From Mitsuaria sp. GD03876 (GTDB taxonomy: Bacteria > Pseudomonadota > Gammaproteobacteria > Burkholderiales > Burkholderiaceae_C), in the NCBI RefSeq assembly GCF_029840635.1, contig NZ_JAOCCU010000030.1, positions 1 to 64,000 on the forward strand: a stretch of 64,000 nucleotides of DNA, given 5' to 3'. The stretch's first letter is position 1. Each line of letters begins with the position of its first letter. Shown piece by piece: positions 23,299-31,068 of this stretch. The notes below the pieces were generated by a model. It saw only the letters and a list, made by a program, of their open reading frames with translations, did no database searches and was not told the DNA's origin. Both the position numbers and the translations under genes were made by a program.

Positions 23299-23352
23299 GG
23301 CGATTCCTTCGATCAATCAAAGGTCGTCCCAGCGGACGACCACGGACGTTTC

Positions 23353-23384
23353 GCTACGATTTAGTAGCGCTACTATAGCGTAGC
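23353..23384. promoter_or_regulatory. Nested palindromic operator between VOC gene and tetR
   Basis: A perfect 14-bp palindrome, TAGTAGCGCTACTA (23362-23375), is embedded in outer arms GCTACG (23353-23358) and CGTAGC (23379-23384). It lies between two divergent start codons and overlaps -10-like sequences on both strands. This is the expected position for a TetR-family operator controlling both genes. Confidence 0.75.
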
Positions 23385-23400
23385 AGAACTTGAGGTCACG

Positions 23401-24036
23401 ATGGCAGCCAAGAAGAGCGCAACACCCCTGGACGGGGGTGGGAATGGCGACGGCACGGGGGTGGAGAAGCTCGACGAGCGGGTGCGGCGATCCCGCGAGA
23501 CGGTGCTGAAGACGGCATCCGCCCTGCTGGCGGAACTCGGCGTCAGCGGGCTGACCGTGGACGAGGTGTCGCGTCGCTCCGGCGTGGCCAAGACCACGAT
23601 CTACCGCCACTGGCGCACGCGGACGGAGCTGGTCGTCGAGGCCTGCCATCACCTGGGCACGCCGCAGCAGACACCGGACCTCGGCAGCCTGACGGCGGAC
23701 CTGACGGCGCTGCTGCTCGACCTGGCCCACCTGCTGGGCACGGCGGCATGGGCGTCGGTGCTGCCGTCGATGGTGGATGCGGGCGAGCGCAATCCGGAAC
23801 TGGCGGCGCTGCAGAGCCGCGCGCAGGCGGGGCACGCGGGTCCGTTCCTGGCCGTCATCGAGCGGGCTCGGCTCAAAGGGGAAATCGCCGCCGATACCGA
23901 CGCCCCGGCCATGGTCGCCGCCCTGGTGGGCCCGCTGTTCTACCGGCGCTGGTTCTCGCGAGAGGCGATCGATGCGAGGTTTGTCGGGCAGGTGGTGAGC
24001 GGCGCCATCCATGGCGCCAGCCCACTCCGGCCCTGA
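23401..24036 (+). CDS. TetR/AcrR-family transcriptional regulator
   Basis: A 211-residue repressor-type protein. After a 25-residue Gly/Asp-rich lead comes the helix-turn-helix (VSGLTVDEVSRRSGVAKTTI, then YRHWRTRTEL). The C-terminal ligand-binding domain resembles the TetR_C_33/AcrR type. It probably controls itself and the divergent VOC gene through the palindrome at 23353-23384. It converges on the OYE gene with a 6-bp gap. Confidence 0.9.
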   Translation: MAAKKSATPLDGGGNGDGTGVEKLDERVRRSRETVLKTASALLAELGVSGLTVDEVSRRSGVAKTTIYRHWRTRTELVVEACHHLGTPQQTPDLGSLTADLTALLLDLAHLLGTAAWASVLPSMVDAGERNPELAALQSRAQAGHAGPFLAVIERARLKGEIAADTDAPAMVAALVGPLFYRRWFSREAIDARFVGQVVSGAIHGASPLRP

Positions 24037-24042
24037 CGTCGT

Positions 24043-25146
24043 TCACGACAAGGCCGCGCTGATCCGATCCGCGTTCGCCAGATCCGCGATCGGCGCCAGC
24101 AGCGCGCGATCGAATTCGGACAGCGCGTCACCCTGCCGAGCGCGCCTGGGCCAATCCGCATGCGTCAGCGCGCCTCGACCAAGCGAGACCAAGTCCGCCT
24201 CGCCGCGCTCGAGCATCCCGACCGCTCGCGCCGGCTCGTGCAGCGATCCGTTCGCGATCACCGGCACCGTCGCATGTCGCTTCGCCAGCGCCGCCAGGCT
24301 CGGCCCATCGCCGAATGCCGGCTGCCAGGCTTCGAATTCGGTCGTGTGGAGGAAATCGATCGGCGCCGCCGACAGCGTCCGGAACACCACCTCGGCATCC
24401 GCCTCGCCGCCCTGCCACTTGTGGCCGAAGTCGTTGACCTTGCCCTGCGACACCCGGTAGCCGACCGGGAACCCCGCGCCCACCGCGTCCCGCACCGCGA
24501 CGATCGTCTCGACCGCGAGCCGCAGGCGCTTGTTCAGGCTGCCGCCGTAGCCGTCCTCGCGCAGGTTGGTGTGCGCCGTCAGGAACTGGTCCAGCAGATA
24601 CCCGTTGGCACCGTGCAGCTCGACGCCGTCGAAGCCCGCCGCCTTCGCCCTCACGGCCGCCGCCGCGAAGCCCTCGATCGCCTCGACGATCTCCGCGACG
24701 GTCATCGCTTCCGGCCTCCGATACGGTCCTTCGCCGCGATAGAAGCTCATCTGCGTCCCCGCGGGTTGGACGGCCGACGGCCCCTTCGTCCCGGCCCGGT
24801 GCGGATTGCCTTGGGAGATCGCGCCGGCGTGCATCAGCTGCGCCACGATCCGCCCGCCTTCGGCATGGACCGCGTCGACCACCGGCCGCCACGCGTCGCG
24901 CTGCGCGTCGTCCGCCAGTCCAGGCTGGAAGAGGTAGCCCTGCGAATGCGCGCGATCGGTGTAGGTCCCTTCGGTGATCACCAGCCCGAAGCCGCCGGCC
25001 GCGAAGCCCGCGTAGTACGACGCCATCCGAGCGGTGGGCCGGCCGTCGGCGGTCGCGCTGACCCGCGTCATCGGGGCGACCGCGAGCCGGTTGGGCAACG
25101 ACAGCGCCCCGAGTGCCACTGGCGTGAACAAGGAGGCCGCGCTCAT
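24043..25146 (-). CDS. Old Yellow Enzyme family NADH:flavin oxidoreductase
   Basis: A 367-residue FMN-dependent TIM-barrel ene-reductase. Seen: LPNRLAVAPMTRVSATADGR at the N-terminus, the substrate-anion-binding His/Asn pair in GVELHGANGYLLDQFLTAH, and DGYGGSLNKRLRL. Family members reduce activated alkenes or nitro compounds; the substrate here is not evident. The gene starts 1 bp after the Rid-protein stop, so the two are an operon, divergent from a LysR regulator. Confidence 0.93.
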   Translation of the reverse strand: MSAASLFTPVALGALSLPNRLAVAPMTRVSATADGRPTARMASYYAGFAAGGFGLVITEGTYTDRAHSQGYLFQPGLADDAQRDAWRPVVDAVHAEGGRIVAQLMHAGAISQGNPHRAGTKGPSAVQPAGTQMSFYRGEGPYRRPEAMTVAEIVEAIEGFAAAAVRAKAAGFDGVELHGANGYLLDQFLTAHTNLREDGYGGSLNKRLRLAVETIVAVRDAVGAGFPVGYRVSQGKVNDFGHKWQGGEADAEVVFRTLSAAPIDFLHTTEFEAWQPAFGDGPSLAALAKRHATVPVIANGSLHEPARAVGMLERGEADLVSLGRGALTHADWPRRARQGDALSEFDRALLAPIADLANADRISAALS

Positions 25147-25147
25147 C

Positions 25148-25543
25148 TCAACGGCCCTCCCCGCCCGGCACCTGGGCGATGGCCTCGATCTCGATCATGG
25201 CCTCGGGCGTGTACAGCGCCTTGATCTCAGCGATCGTGTCGGCCGGATACGGCGCCGAGAAGAACTTGCGGCGCAGCGCGACGACGTCATCGAAATGGCC
25301 CATGTCGGTGACGAAGATCGTCACCTTGATCACGTCCTTCAGGCTGGCGCCGCCGGCCACCAGCGCACGGCGCAGGTTGGCGAAGGCCTGCTCGCCCTGC
25401 GCCAGGAAACCGCCCGGGACGATCTTTCCGTCCTCGCCGGCGCCGGCCTGGCCGGAGATGAACAGCAGATTCCCGAACTTGATGCCCTGCGACAGCAGGT
25501 AGGGCTCATAGGGATCGGGATGGGTGACGACGCGTTCCAGCAT
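25148..25543 (-). CDS. RidA/YjgF family protein
   Basis: A 131-residue chorismate-mutase-like fold protein (FISGQAGAGEDG, FLAQGEQAFANLRRAL, IEIEAIAQV). The start is ATG at 25543 (MLERVVTHPDPYEP). By eye, the position of the arginine that RidA uses for enamine/imine deamination (R105 in the enteric protein) is not Arg here, suggesting one of the non-deaminase Rid subfamilies. It is coupled to the downstream OYE gene. Confidence 0.88.
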   Translation of the reverse strand: MLERVVTHPDPYEPYLLSQGIKFGNLLFISGQAGAGEDGKIVPGGFLAQGEQAFANLRRALVAGGASLKDVIKVTIFVTDMGHFDDVVALRRKFFSAPYPADTIAEIKALYTPEAMIEIEAIAQVPGGEGR

Positions 25544-25678
25544 GGCTGTATTCCATTCATTCGTTGCAGACCTCGACATGAAGCCCGTAACTGAACGATA
25601 GAGAGCGCGCCGCACGGCGACAAAGGTTCAATTGTCAGCCGTAAGATGAGCCTGATTCATCTTTCATCGAACCCCGCC

Positions 25679-26584
25679 ATGGATCGACGCTCTCTCCCGC
25701 TGTCCGCGCTGCGCGCCTTCGAGGCCGCCGCGCGGCTGGGCAGCTTCAAGGCGGCCGCCGAGGAACTGGCCGTCACGCCGACGGCGATCAGCCATCAGAT
25801 CCGGGGGCTGGAGGAGTTGAGCGGCGTCGCGCTGTTCGACCGGCAGGTCCGCCGGGTGACGCTGACGGAGGCCGGCACGCAGCTGTACCCGGTCCTGCGC
25901 GACGGCTTCGACGCCTTCCAATCGGCGCTCGATCGGTTGACCCAGCCGCGCCGCCGGCCGCAGGTGGTGATCTCCGCGACGAACGCCTTCACCGTGAAAT
26001 GGCTGGTGCCGCGCATGGTGGATTTCCGTCGCCTGCATCCCGGCATCGACCTGCAGTTGCAGGCCTCGGACGATGTCGTCGACCTGCGCTCGACGGCGGT
26101 CGACATCGCCATCCGCTACGGGCGCGGCCCCTACCCTGGCCTGACGGCCGAACCGCTGTTCACCGACCGCTTCGCGCCGGTGGCGAATCCGCGGCTCGGC
26201 GTGCGATCGGTGGAGGACCTCGCGCGGGTGCCGCTGATCTGCTTCGACTGGCGGCGCGCGCAGCCGGAGAACCCGACCTGGGAACGCTGGTTCGAAGCCG
26301 CCGGCATCGAGGGCCTGTCGCCGGCGGGGCAACTGCGCTTTTCCGATGAAGGGCACGCGATCCAGGCGGCGGTCGCGGGCCACGGCATCGCGCTGGTCAG
26401 CCAGGCGCTGATCGCCGAGGAACTGGCGGCCGGCCACCTCGAGCAACCCTTCGGCCCGGTGATCGCGGGGCACACGTACCACGTCGCGGTCAGCAGCGAA
26501 CGCGCGCCGTCGGCGAGCGCCCAGGCCGCGATCGCTTGGCTGCGGGGGCAGTCGGAAACGTCGCAGGACTCCGAGACGTCCTGA
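25679..26584 (+). CDS. LysR-family transcriptional regulator (GcvA-like)
   Basis: A protein of about 301 residues. The N-terminal winged helix is LPLSALRAFEAAARLGSFKA and AVTPTAISHQIRGLEEL, and the C-terminal effector domain has VKWLVPRMVDFRRLHPGIDL. I chose ATG at 25679 (MDRRSLPL); an upstream in-frame start would add 11 residues. It is divergent from the Rid-OYE pair, its likely target. The effector is unknown. Confidence 0.92.
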   Translation: MDRRSLPLSALRAFEAAARLGSFKAAAEELAVTPTAISHQIRGLEELSGVALFDRQVRRVTLTEAGTQLYPVLRDGFDAFQSALDRLTQPRRRPQVVISATNAFTVKWLVPRMVDFRRLHPGIDLQLQASDDVVDLRSTAVDIAIRYGRGPYPGLTAEPLFTDRFAPVANPRLGVRSVEDLARVPLICFDWRRAQPENPTWERWFEAAGIEGLSPAGQLRFSDEGHAIQAAVAGHGIALVSQALIAEELAAGHLEQPFGPVIAGHTYHVAVSSERAPSASAQAAIAWLRGQSETSQDSETS

Positions 26585-26700
26585 GCGCACACGCTGCATC
26601 GCGACCGACTATCGATCCTCACTTTGCTTCGTTCCTCCCCGGACACCCGATCCCTAGGCTGCGGCGTTCCCCCTCACTGCTCACCGCCGAGTCCGCCGCC

Positions 26701-27678
26701 ATGTCCGCCCTTTCCGACCGTCCGTCCCGCCGCCGCTGGCTCGCCCAGGCCGCCGCGCTCGCCGGTGCTACCGCCCTCCCCGCGCTCCCCGTCCGCGCCG
26801 CCGACACCCGCCCCCTGCGCATCGGCTACCAGAAGTCCAGCACCCTCACCCTCTACCTGAAGTCGCGCGGCGTGCTCGAGAAGGCGCTCGCGCCGCAGCA
26901 GGTCGCCGTGCAGTGGCACGAGTTCACCTCCGGCCTGCCGCTGCTCGAGGCGCTCAACATCGGCGCGCTCGACCTCAGCGCCGATGTCGCCGACGCCGTC
27001 CCGCCCTTCGCGCTCGCGGCCGGCGCCAAGCTCACCTACTACGCGATCGAGACGCCCTCGCCCACCGCGCAGGCGATCGTCGTGCGCAAGGACTCGCCGA
27101 TCACCAGCGTCGCGCAGCTCAAGGGCAGGAAGATCGGCTTCGCCAAGGGCGCCGGCGCGCATTACCTGCTGCTCGAGGCGCTGAACCAGGCCGGCCTGTC
27201 GATCCGCGACATCGAGCCCGCCTATCTCTCCCCCGCCGACGGCCGCTCCGCCTTCGAGAACGGCGCCATCGCCGCCTGGGTCGTCTGGGATCCGTTCCTG
27301 GCCGCCGTGCAGCGGCAGTCGGGCGCCCGCATCCTCGTCGACGGCACGCGCACCGCCGCCTACCGCCGCTTCTACCTGGCGGCCACGCCCTTCGCGCAAC
27401 AGCATCCCGAGGTGCTGCAGCACGTCTACGAGGAACTCCAGCGCGCCGGCGACTGGGTCAAGAAGAACCCGGCCGCCGCGGCCGACTGGCACGCGCCGGT
27501 GCTCGGCCTGGACGCCGCGACCGTCGCCGCCGCCAACGAGCGCCGCAGTTACGCGGTCCGCCCGGTCGACGCCGAGTCGCTCGCCGAACAGCAGCGCATC
27601 GCCGACGCCTTCAGCGGCGCGCAGATCCTGCCGCGCCGCGTCCAGATCCAGGAGTCGCCGGTCTGGAAGCCGGCCTGA
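26701..27678 (+). CDS. Aliphatic sulfonate-type ABC substrate-binding protein (SsuA-like)
   Basis: A 325-residue periplasmic binding protein. A twin-arginine-like signal (SRRRWLAQAAALAGATALPA) suggests Tat export. The mature part starts RPLRIGYQKSSTLTLYLKSR, has the SsuA/NMT1 core (GALDLSADVADAVPPFALAA; KGRKIGFAKGAGAHYLLLEA) and the WVVWDPFLAAVQ signature. Ligands of this family are sulfonates or taurine. No SsuB/SsuC genes are adjacent. It lies 32 bp upstream of the rhodanese gene, which points to sulfur acquisition. Confidence 0.88.
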   Translation: MSALSDRPSRRRWLAQAAALAGATALPALPVRAADTRPLRIGYQKSSTLTLYLKSRGVLEKALAPQQVAVQWHEFTSGLPLLEALNIGALDLSADVADAVPPFALAAGAKLTYYAIETPSPTAQAIVVRKDSPITSVAQLKGRKIGFAKGAGAHYLLLEALNQAGLSIRDIEPAYLSPADGRSAFENGAIAAWVVWDPFLAAVQRQSGARILVDGTRTAAYRRFYLAATPFAQQHPEVLQHVYEELQRAGDWVKKNPAAAADWHAPVLGLDAATVAAANERRSYAVRPVDAESLAEQQRIADAFSGAQILPRRVQIQESPVWKPA

Positions 27679-27710
27679 GCCCCGCACGTCCGATCCGAAG
27701 GAGCCCTGCC

Positions 27711-29516
27711 ATGTCCGTCCTGAACCCCGACGCCTCGACCTCGACCTCACCCGCCACGCCGGCGGCCCCCTCCCTCTCCAAGGCCACGGCCAACGCCTCG
27801 GCCGCCTTCGCTTCGAACTCGACGTCGGGCGCCACGTCGACGTCGGGGGCCACGCCGGCGGCGACCGTCTCACCCACGCGACCGCCCGCGCCGCGTCATC
27901 CGACGCCGCTGCCCACGCGCACCGCGGCCGATGTCCGCGCCGCGTTGCTGGCCCGGGTGGAGATCGCGTTGCTCGACGTCCGCGAGGAAGCGCCGTATGC
28001 CGAAGGCCATCCGTTGTGGGCGGCGAACCTGGCCGCGTCGCGGCTGGAGCTCGACGCCTGGGGCCGGCTGCCGCGGCGCGAGGTGCCGATCGTCGTCTAC
28101 GACGACGGCGAAGGCGTCGCGGCCGCGTCGGCGCGCAAGCTCCAGTCGCTGGGCTACACCGACGTCGCCCTGCTCGACGGCGGCCTCGGTGGCTGGCGCG
28201 AGGCCGGCTTCGAGCTCTTCCGCGACGTCAACGTGCCGAGCAAGGCCTTCGGCGAGCTCGTCGAGGCCCGCCGCCACACGCCCTCGCTGTCGGCCGAGGA
28301 AGTCCACGCGCTGCTCGCCCGGGGCGCCAACCTCGTCGTGCTCGACGCCCGCCGCTTCGACGAGTACCGCATCGCCAGCCTGCCGGGCTCGATCAGCGTG
28401 CCCGGCGGCGAACTGGTCCGCCGCGCGCGCGACCTGGCGCCCGATCCGGCGACGACGATCGTCGTGCACTGCGCCGGCCGCACCCGCAGCCTGATCGGCG
28501 CGCAATCGCTGATCGACGCCGGCCTGCCCAATCCCGTCTTCGCGCTGCGCAACGGCACGATCGGCTGGCGCCTGGCCGGCCTGGCGCTGGCGCAGGGCCA
28601 GGGCCGCTCGCACGAGGACATTCCGGCGGGCGACGCGACCGTCACCCGGCAAGGCGCGACCGCCCTCGCCAAGCGGGCGCGCGTGCAGCGCATCGACACC
28701 GCGGTCCTGGCCGACTGGCTGGCCGATTCCCGGCGCACGACCTACCGCTTCGACGTCCGCGGCGCCGCCGAGTACGCCCGCGGCCACCGGCCCGGCTTCC
28801 GCCACGCGCCCGGCGGGCAGCTCGTGCAGGAGACCGACCACCACGCGCCCGTGCGCGGCGCCCGCCTGGTGCTGGCCGACGACGACGGCATCCGCGCACC
28901 GATGGCCGCCGCGTGGCTGGCGCAGATGGGCTGGGAGGTCGCGGTCCTGCCGCCGGACGCCGCCGCCCACACCGAATCCGGCCCCGACCTGCCGCCGCAG
29001 CCGCTGTCGCCCACCGTCGCCACCGTGACGCCGCTGGCGCTGGCCGGGTTCCGCGCCGAGGACGCCGACAAGGAGCAGCCCGACACCGTCGTCGTCGACG
29101 TGGCGCCGAGCATCACCTACGTCGTCCGCCACATCCCCGGCGCCTGGTGGAGCCCGCGCGCCCGGCTCGCGGAAGCGCTGCGCAGCGTGATCCCGCCGGC
29201 GCGCCGCGTCGTGCTGACCGGCAACCTGGGCGTGCTGCCGCGCTTCGTCGCGGCGGACCTCGCGGCCGAGCTGGCCGCCGAGGGGCGCGAGCTGCTCGTG
29301 CTCGAGGGCGGCACCAGCGCCTGGTACGACGCGGGCCTGCCGATCGAGTCCGCCAATCCGCGCCTGGCCTTTCCGCGCGACGACCGCTATCGCCGCCCCT
29401 ACGAGGGCGTCGAACACCCGCGCGCCGAGATGCAGGCCTACCTGGACTGGGAGTTCGGGCTGATCGCGCAACTCGACCGCGACGGGACCCACTTCTTCCG
29501 CGTAGTCGAGGGCTGA
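27711..29516 (+). CDS. Four-domain rhodanese-like sulfurtransferase
   Basis: A 601-residue protein. Residues 1-65 are a low-complexity Ser/Thr/Ala/Pro stretch without an obvious signal peptide. Four rhodanese modules follow at about 70-165, 190-290, 320-400 and 430-560. Only the second has the catalytic cysteine (Cys254 in VVHCAGRTRS). The equivalent loops in the others are YDDGEG, ADDDGI and TGNLGV, so they are probably structural. The start is ATG at 27711 with a GAAGGAG ribosome site. Co-transcription with the sulfonate-binding protein suggests a role in sulfur handling. Confidence 0.88.
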   Translation: MSVLNPDASTSTSPATPAAPSLSKATANASAAFASNSTSGATSTSGATPAATVSPTRPPAPRHPTPLPTRTAADVRAALLARVEIALLDVREEAPYAEGHPLWAANLAASRLELDAWGRLPRREVPIVVYDDGEGVAAASARKLQSLGYTDVALLDGGLGGWREAGFELFRDVNVPSKAFGELVEARRHTPSLSAEEVHALLARGANLVVLDARRFDEYRIASLPGSISVPGGELVRRARDLAPDPATTIVVHCAGRTRSLIGAQSLIDAGLPNPVFALRNGTIGWRLAGLALAQGQGRSHEDIPAGDATVTRQGATALAKRARVQRIDTAVLADWLADSRRTTYRFDVRGAAEYARGHRPGFRHAPGGQLVQETDHHAPVRGARLVLADDDGIRAPMAAAWLAQMGWEVAVLPPDAAAHTESGPDLPPQPLSPTVATVTPLALAGFRAEDADKEQPDTVVVDVAPSITYVVRHIPGAWWSPRARLAEALRSVIPPARRVVLTGNLGVLPRFVAADLAAELAAEGRELLVLEGGTSAWYDAGLPIESANPRLAFPRDDRYRRPYEGVEHPRAEMQAYLDWEFGLIAQLDRDGTHFFRVVEG

Positions 29517-29545
29517 GCCACACGCTCAGCCCGCCGACCGGCCGG

Positions 29546-29660
29546 GGCGAGGCGAGGCGAGGCAGGGCGAGGCGAGGCGAGGCAGGGCGAGGCGAGGCAG
29601 GGCGAGGCGAGGCGAGGCGAGGCGAGGCGGGGCGGGGCGGGGCGAGGCGAGGCGCGGCGC
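29546..29660 (+). repeat. Pentanucleotide tandem repeat (GGCGA)n, 23 units
   Basis: There are 23 consecutive 5-bp units in perfect register: 15 GGCGA, 3 GGCAG, 3 GGCGG and 2 GGCGC. The array begins 30 bp after the rhodanese stop and ends about 180 bp before the acyltransferase start. It accounts for most of the 325-bp gap; I see nothing else in that gap. The uninterrupted 5-bp period is prone to slipped-strand copy change. Confidence 0.95.
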
Positions 29661-29841
29661 CAGCGTGCACCCAGGCGCATGGCCGCCGCAATCGGTGCGC
29701 GATGCCGACGGGACAACGGGCCGACGCGCTGGCGTGCCCGGTACGCGCCACCGGCGCCCCTGATTGACGGGGCATCGCGTCCCCCGGATCGCCGCGAACA
29801 ATCCCGGACCGCCGCCCCCCTGCCGGCGCAAGGGATTCCGG

Positions 29842-31053
29842 ATGCCTGTCGTCGACTTCAGCGGGACTTACCTGGCCTGGCCCGCGATCGCGCTGATCGC
29901 GATGGCGGTGAACGCCGCCTGGCTGCGCTTCGGCGGCGAACATGTCGCCGATTCCCGCTATCCCACCATCGACGGCCTGCGCGGCTACCTGGCGCTGGCC
30001 GTGTTCATCCAGCACGCCGAGCTCTGGTGGAGCATGACCCAGCGCGGCACCTGGGCGGTCGATCCCTCGCCGGCCAAGTCCCTGGGCGCGATCGCGGTGT
30101 CGATGTTCTTCATGGTCACCGCCTTCCTGTTCGTCGGGAAGCTGCTCGATGCGCGCGCCTCGGGCCGGCCGGTCGCCTGGGACGAGTTCTTCGACGCGCG
30201 GCTGCGCCGGCTGGTCCCGATGTACCTGGTGGCGGTGTCCTTCGTGGTGCTGATCTGCGGCTTCCTCTCGGGCTGGACGCTGCGGGTCCGCCCCGGGGAA
30301 CTGGCGCGCCAGCTCGGCGCCTGGGCGACCTTCACCTTCGCCGGACAGCCCGACATCAACGGCGTCGCCGACACCGGCCGCATCCTGGCCGGCGTCACCT
30401 GGTCGCTGACCTACGAGTGGCTCTTCTACCTGCTGCTGCCCGCGGCCGCCTGGGCGATGCGGCTGCGTCCGCCGCCCTGGGCGCTGGCCGTCAGCCTGTG
30501 CGTGCCGCTGCTGATCGTGACCTCGGTCTGGCAGCCGCACCTGGCGCAGTCCAAGCCCTTCCTGGGCGGCATCGTCGCGGCCGTGCTGGTCCGCGTGCCG
30601 GCGTGGCGCCGGATCGCCGCCACGCCGTTGGCCTCGGTGGCGGCGATCGCGGCCGTGGTGCTGGCGCTCGTCGACGGCGACAGCGGCTACGCCGACCGCC
30701 CGCTGTGCGCCGCCACCCTCGCCTTCTGCCTGATCGCGGCCGGCACATCACTGTTCGGCGCGCTGACCGCGCCGCTCTCGCGCAGCTTCGGCGAGCCGAC
30801 CTATTCGATGTACCTGCTGCAGGGCCTGCTGCTGTACCTGGCCTTCGCCTGGCGCGTCCCCGTCGCGGACGCGGACGCGGCGCCGATCGGCCGCGTCGCC
30901 TATTGGGGCATCGTCTGCGGCCTCACCGTCGTGCTGGTGGCGATCACCCGGCTGACCTACCAGGTCATCGAGCGGCCCGCGATGTCCCATCGCAAGGCCG
31001 CCGCCCGGCCAGCGGCGACGACGCCCATGCCCAACGCGATCGCGGCGCCCTGA
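29842..31053 (+). CDS. Acyltransferase 3 family membrane protein (OafA/YrhL type)
   Basis: A 403-residue integral membrane acyltransferase with about ten hydrophobic segments. Family hallmarks are the IDGLRGYLALAVFIQHAELWW opening (with the catalytic His), RLRRLVPMYLV, and TWSLTYEWLFYLLLP. Such enzymes O-acylate cell-surface sugars or lipids. The start is ATG at 29842 with an AAGGGA ribosome site. It stands alone downstream of the pentanucleotide repeat and converges on uvrB. Confidence 0.88.
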   Translation: MPVVDFSGTYLAWPAIALIAMAVNAAWLRFGGEHVADSRYPTIDGLRGYLALAVFIQHAELWWSMTQRGTWAVDPSPAKSLGAIAVSMFFMVTAFLFVGKLLDARASGRPVAWDEFFDARLRRLVPMYLVAVSFVVLICGFLSGWTLRVRPGELARQLGAWATFTFAGQPDINGVADTGRILAGVTWSLTYEWLFYLLLPAAAWAMRLRPPPWALAVSLCVPLLIVTSVWQPHLAQSKPFLGGIVAAVLVRVPAWRRIAATPLASVAAIAAVVLALVDGDSGYADRPLCAATLAFCLIAAGTSLFGALTAPLSRSFGEPTYSMYLLQGLLLYLAFAWRVPVADADAAPIGRVAYWGIVCGLTVVLVAITRLTYQVIERPAMSHRKAAARPAATTPMPNAIAAP

Positions 31054-31068
31054 ACCGGGCGCCGGGCC

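Noticed and set aside
23401-24036. Prophage or genomic island integrase near the accessory block
   Set aside because: No integrase, transposase, attachment-site duplication or phage gene was found; the only nearby tRNA (9039-9123) is 13 kb away with normal core genes between.
29526-29831. Minus-strand frames through the pentanucleotide repeat giving ASPRPASPRL-type repeats
   Set aside because: The peptide repeat is a by-product of the DNA repeat; there is no ribosome site or homology.
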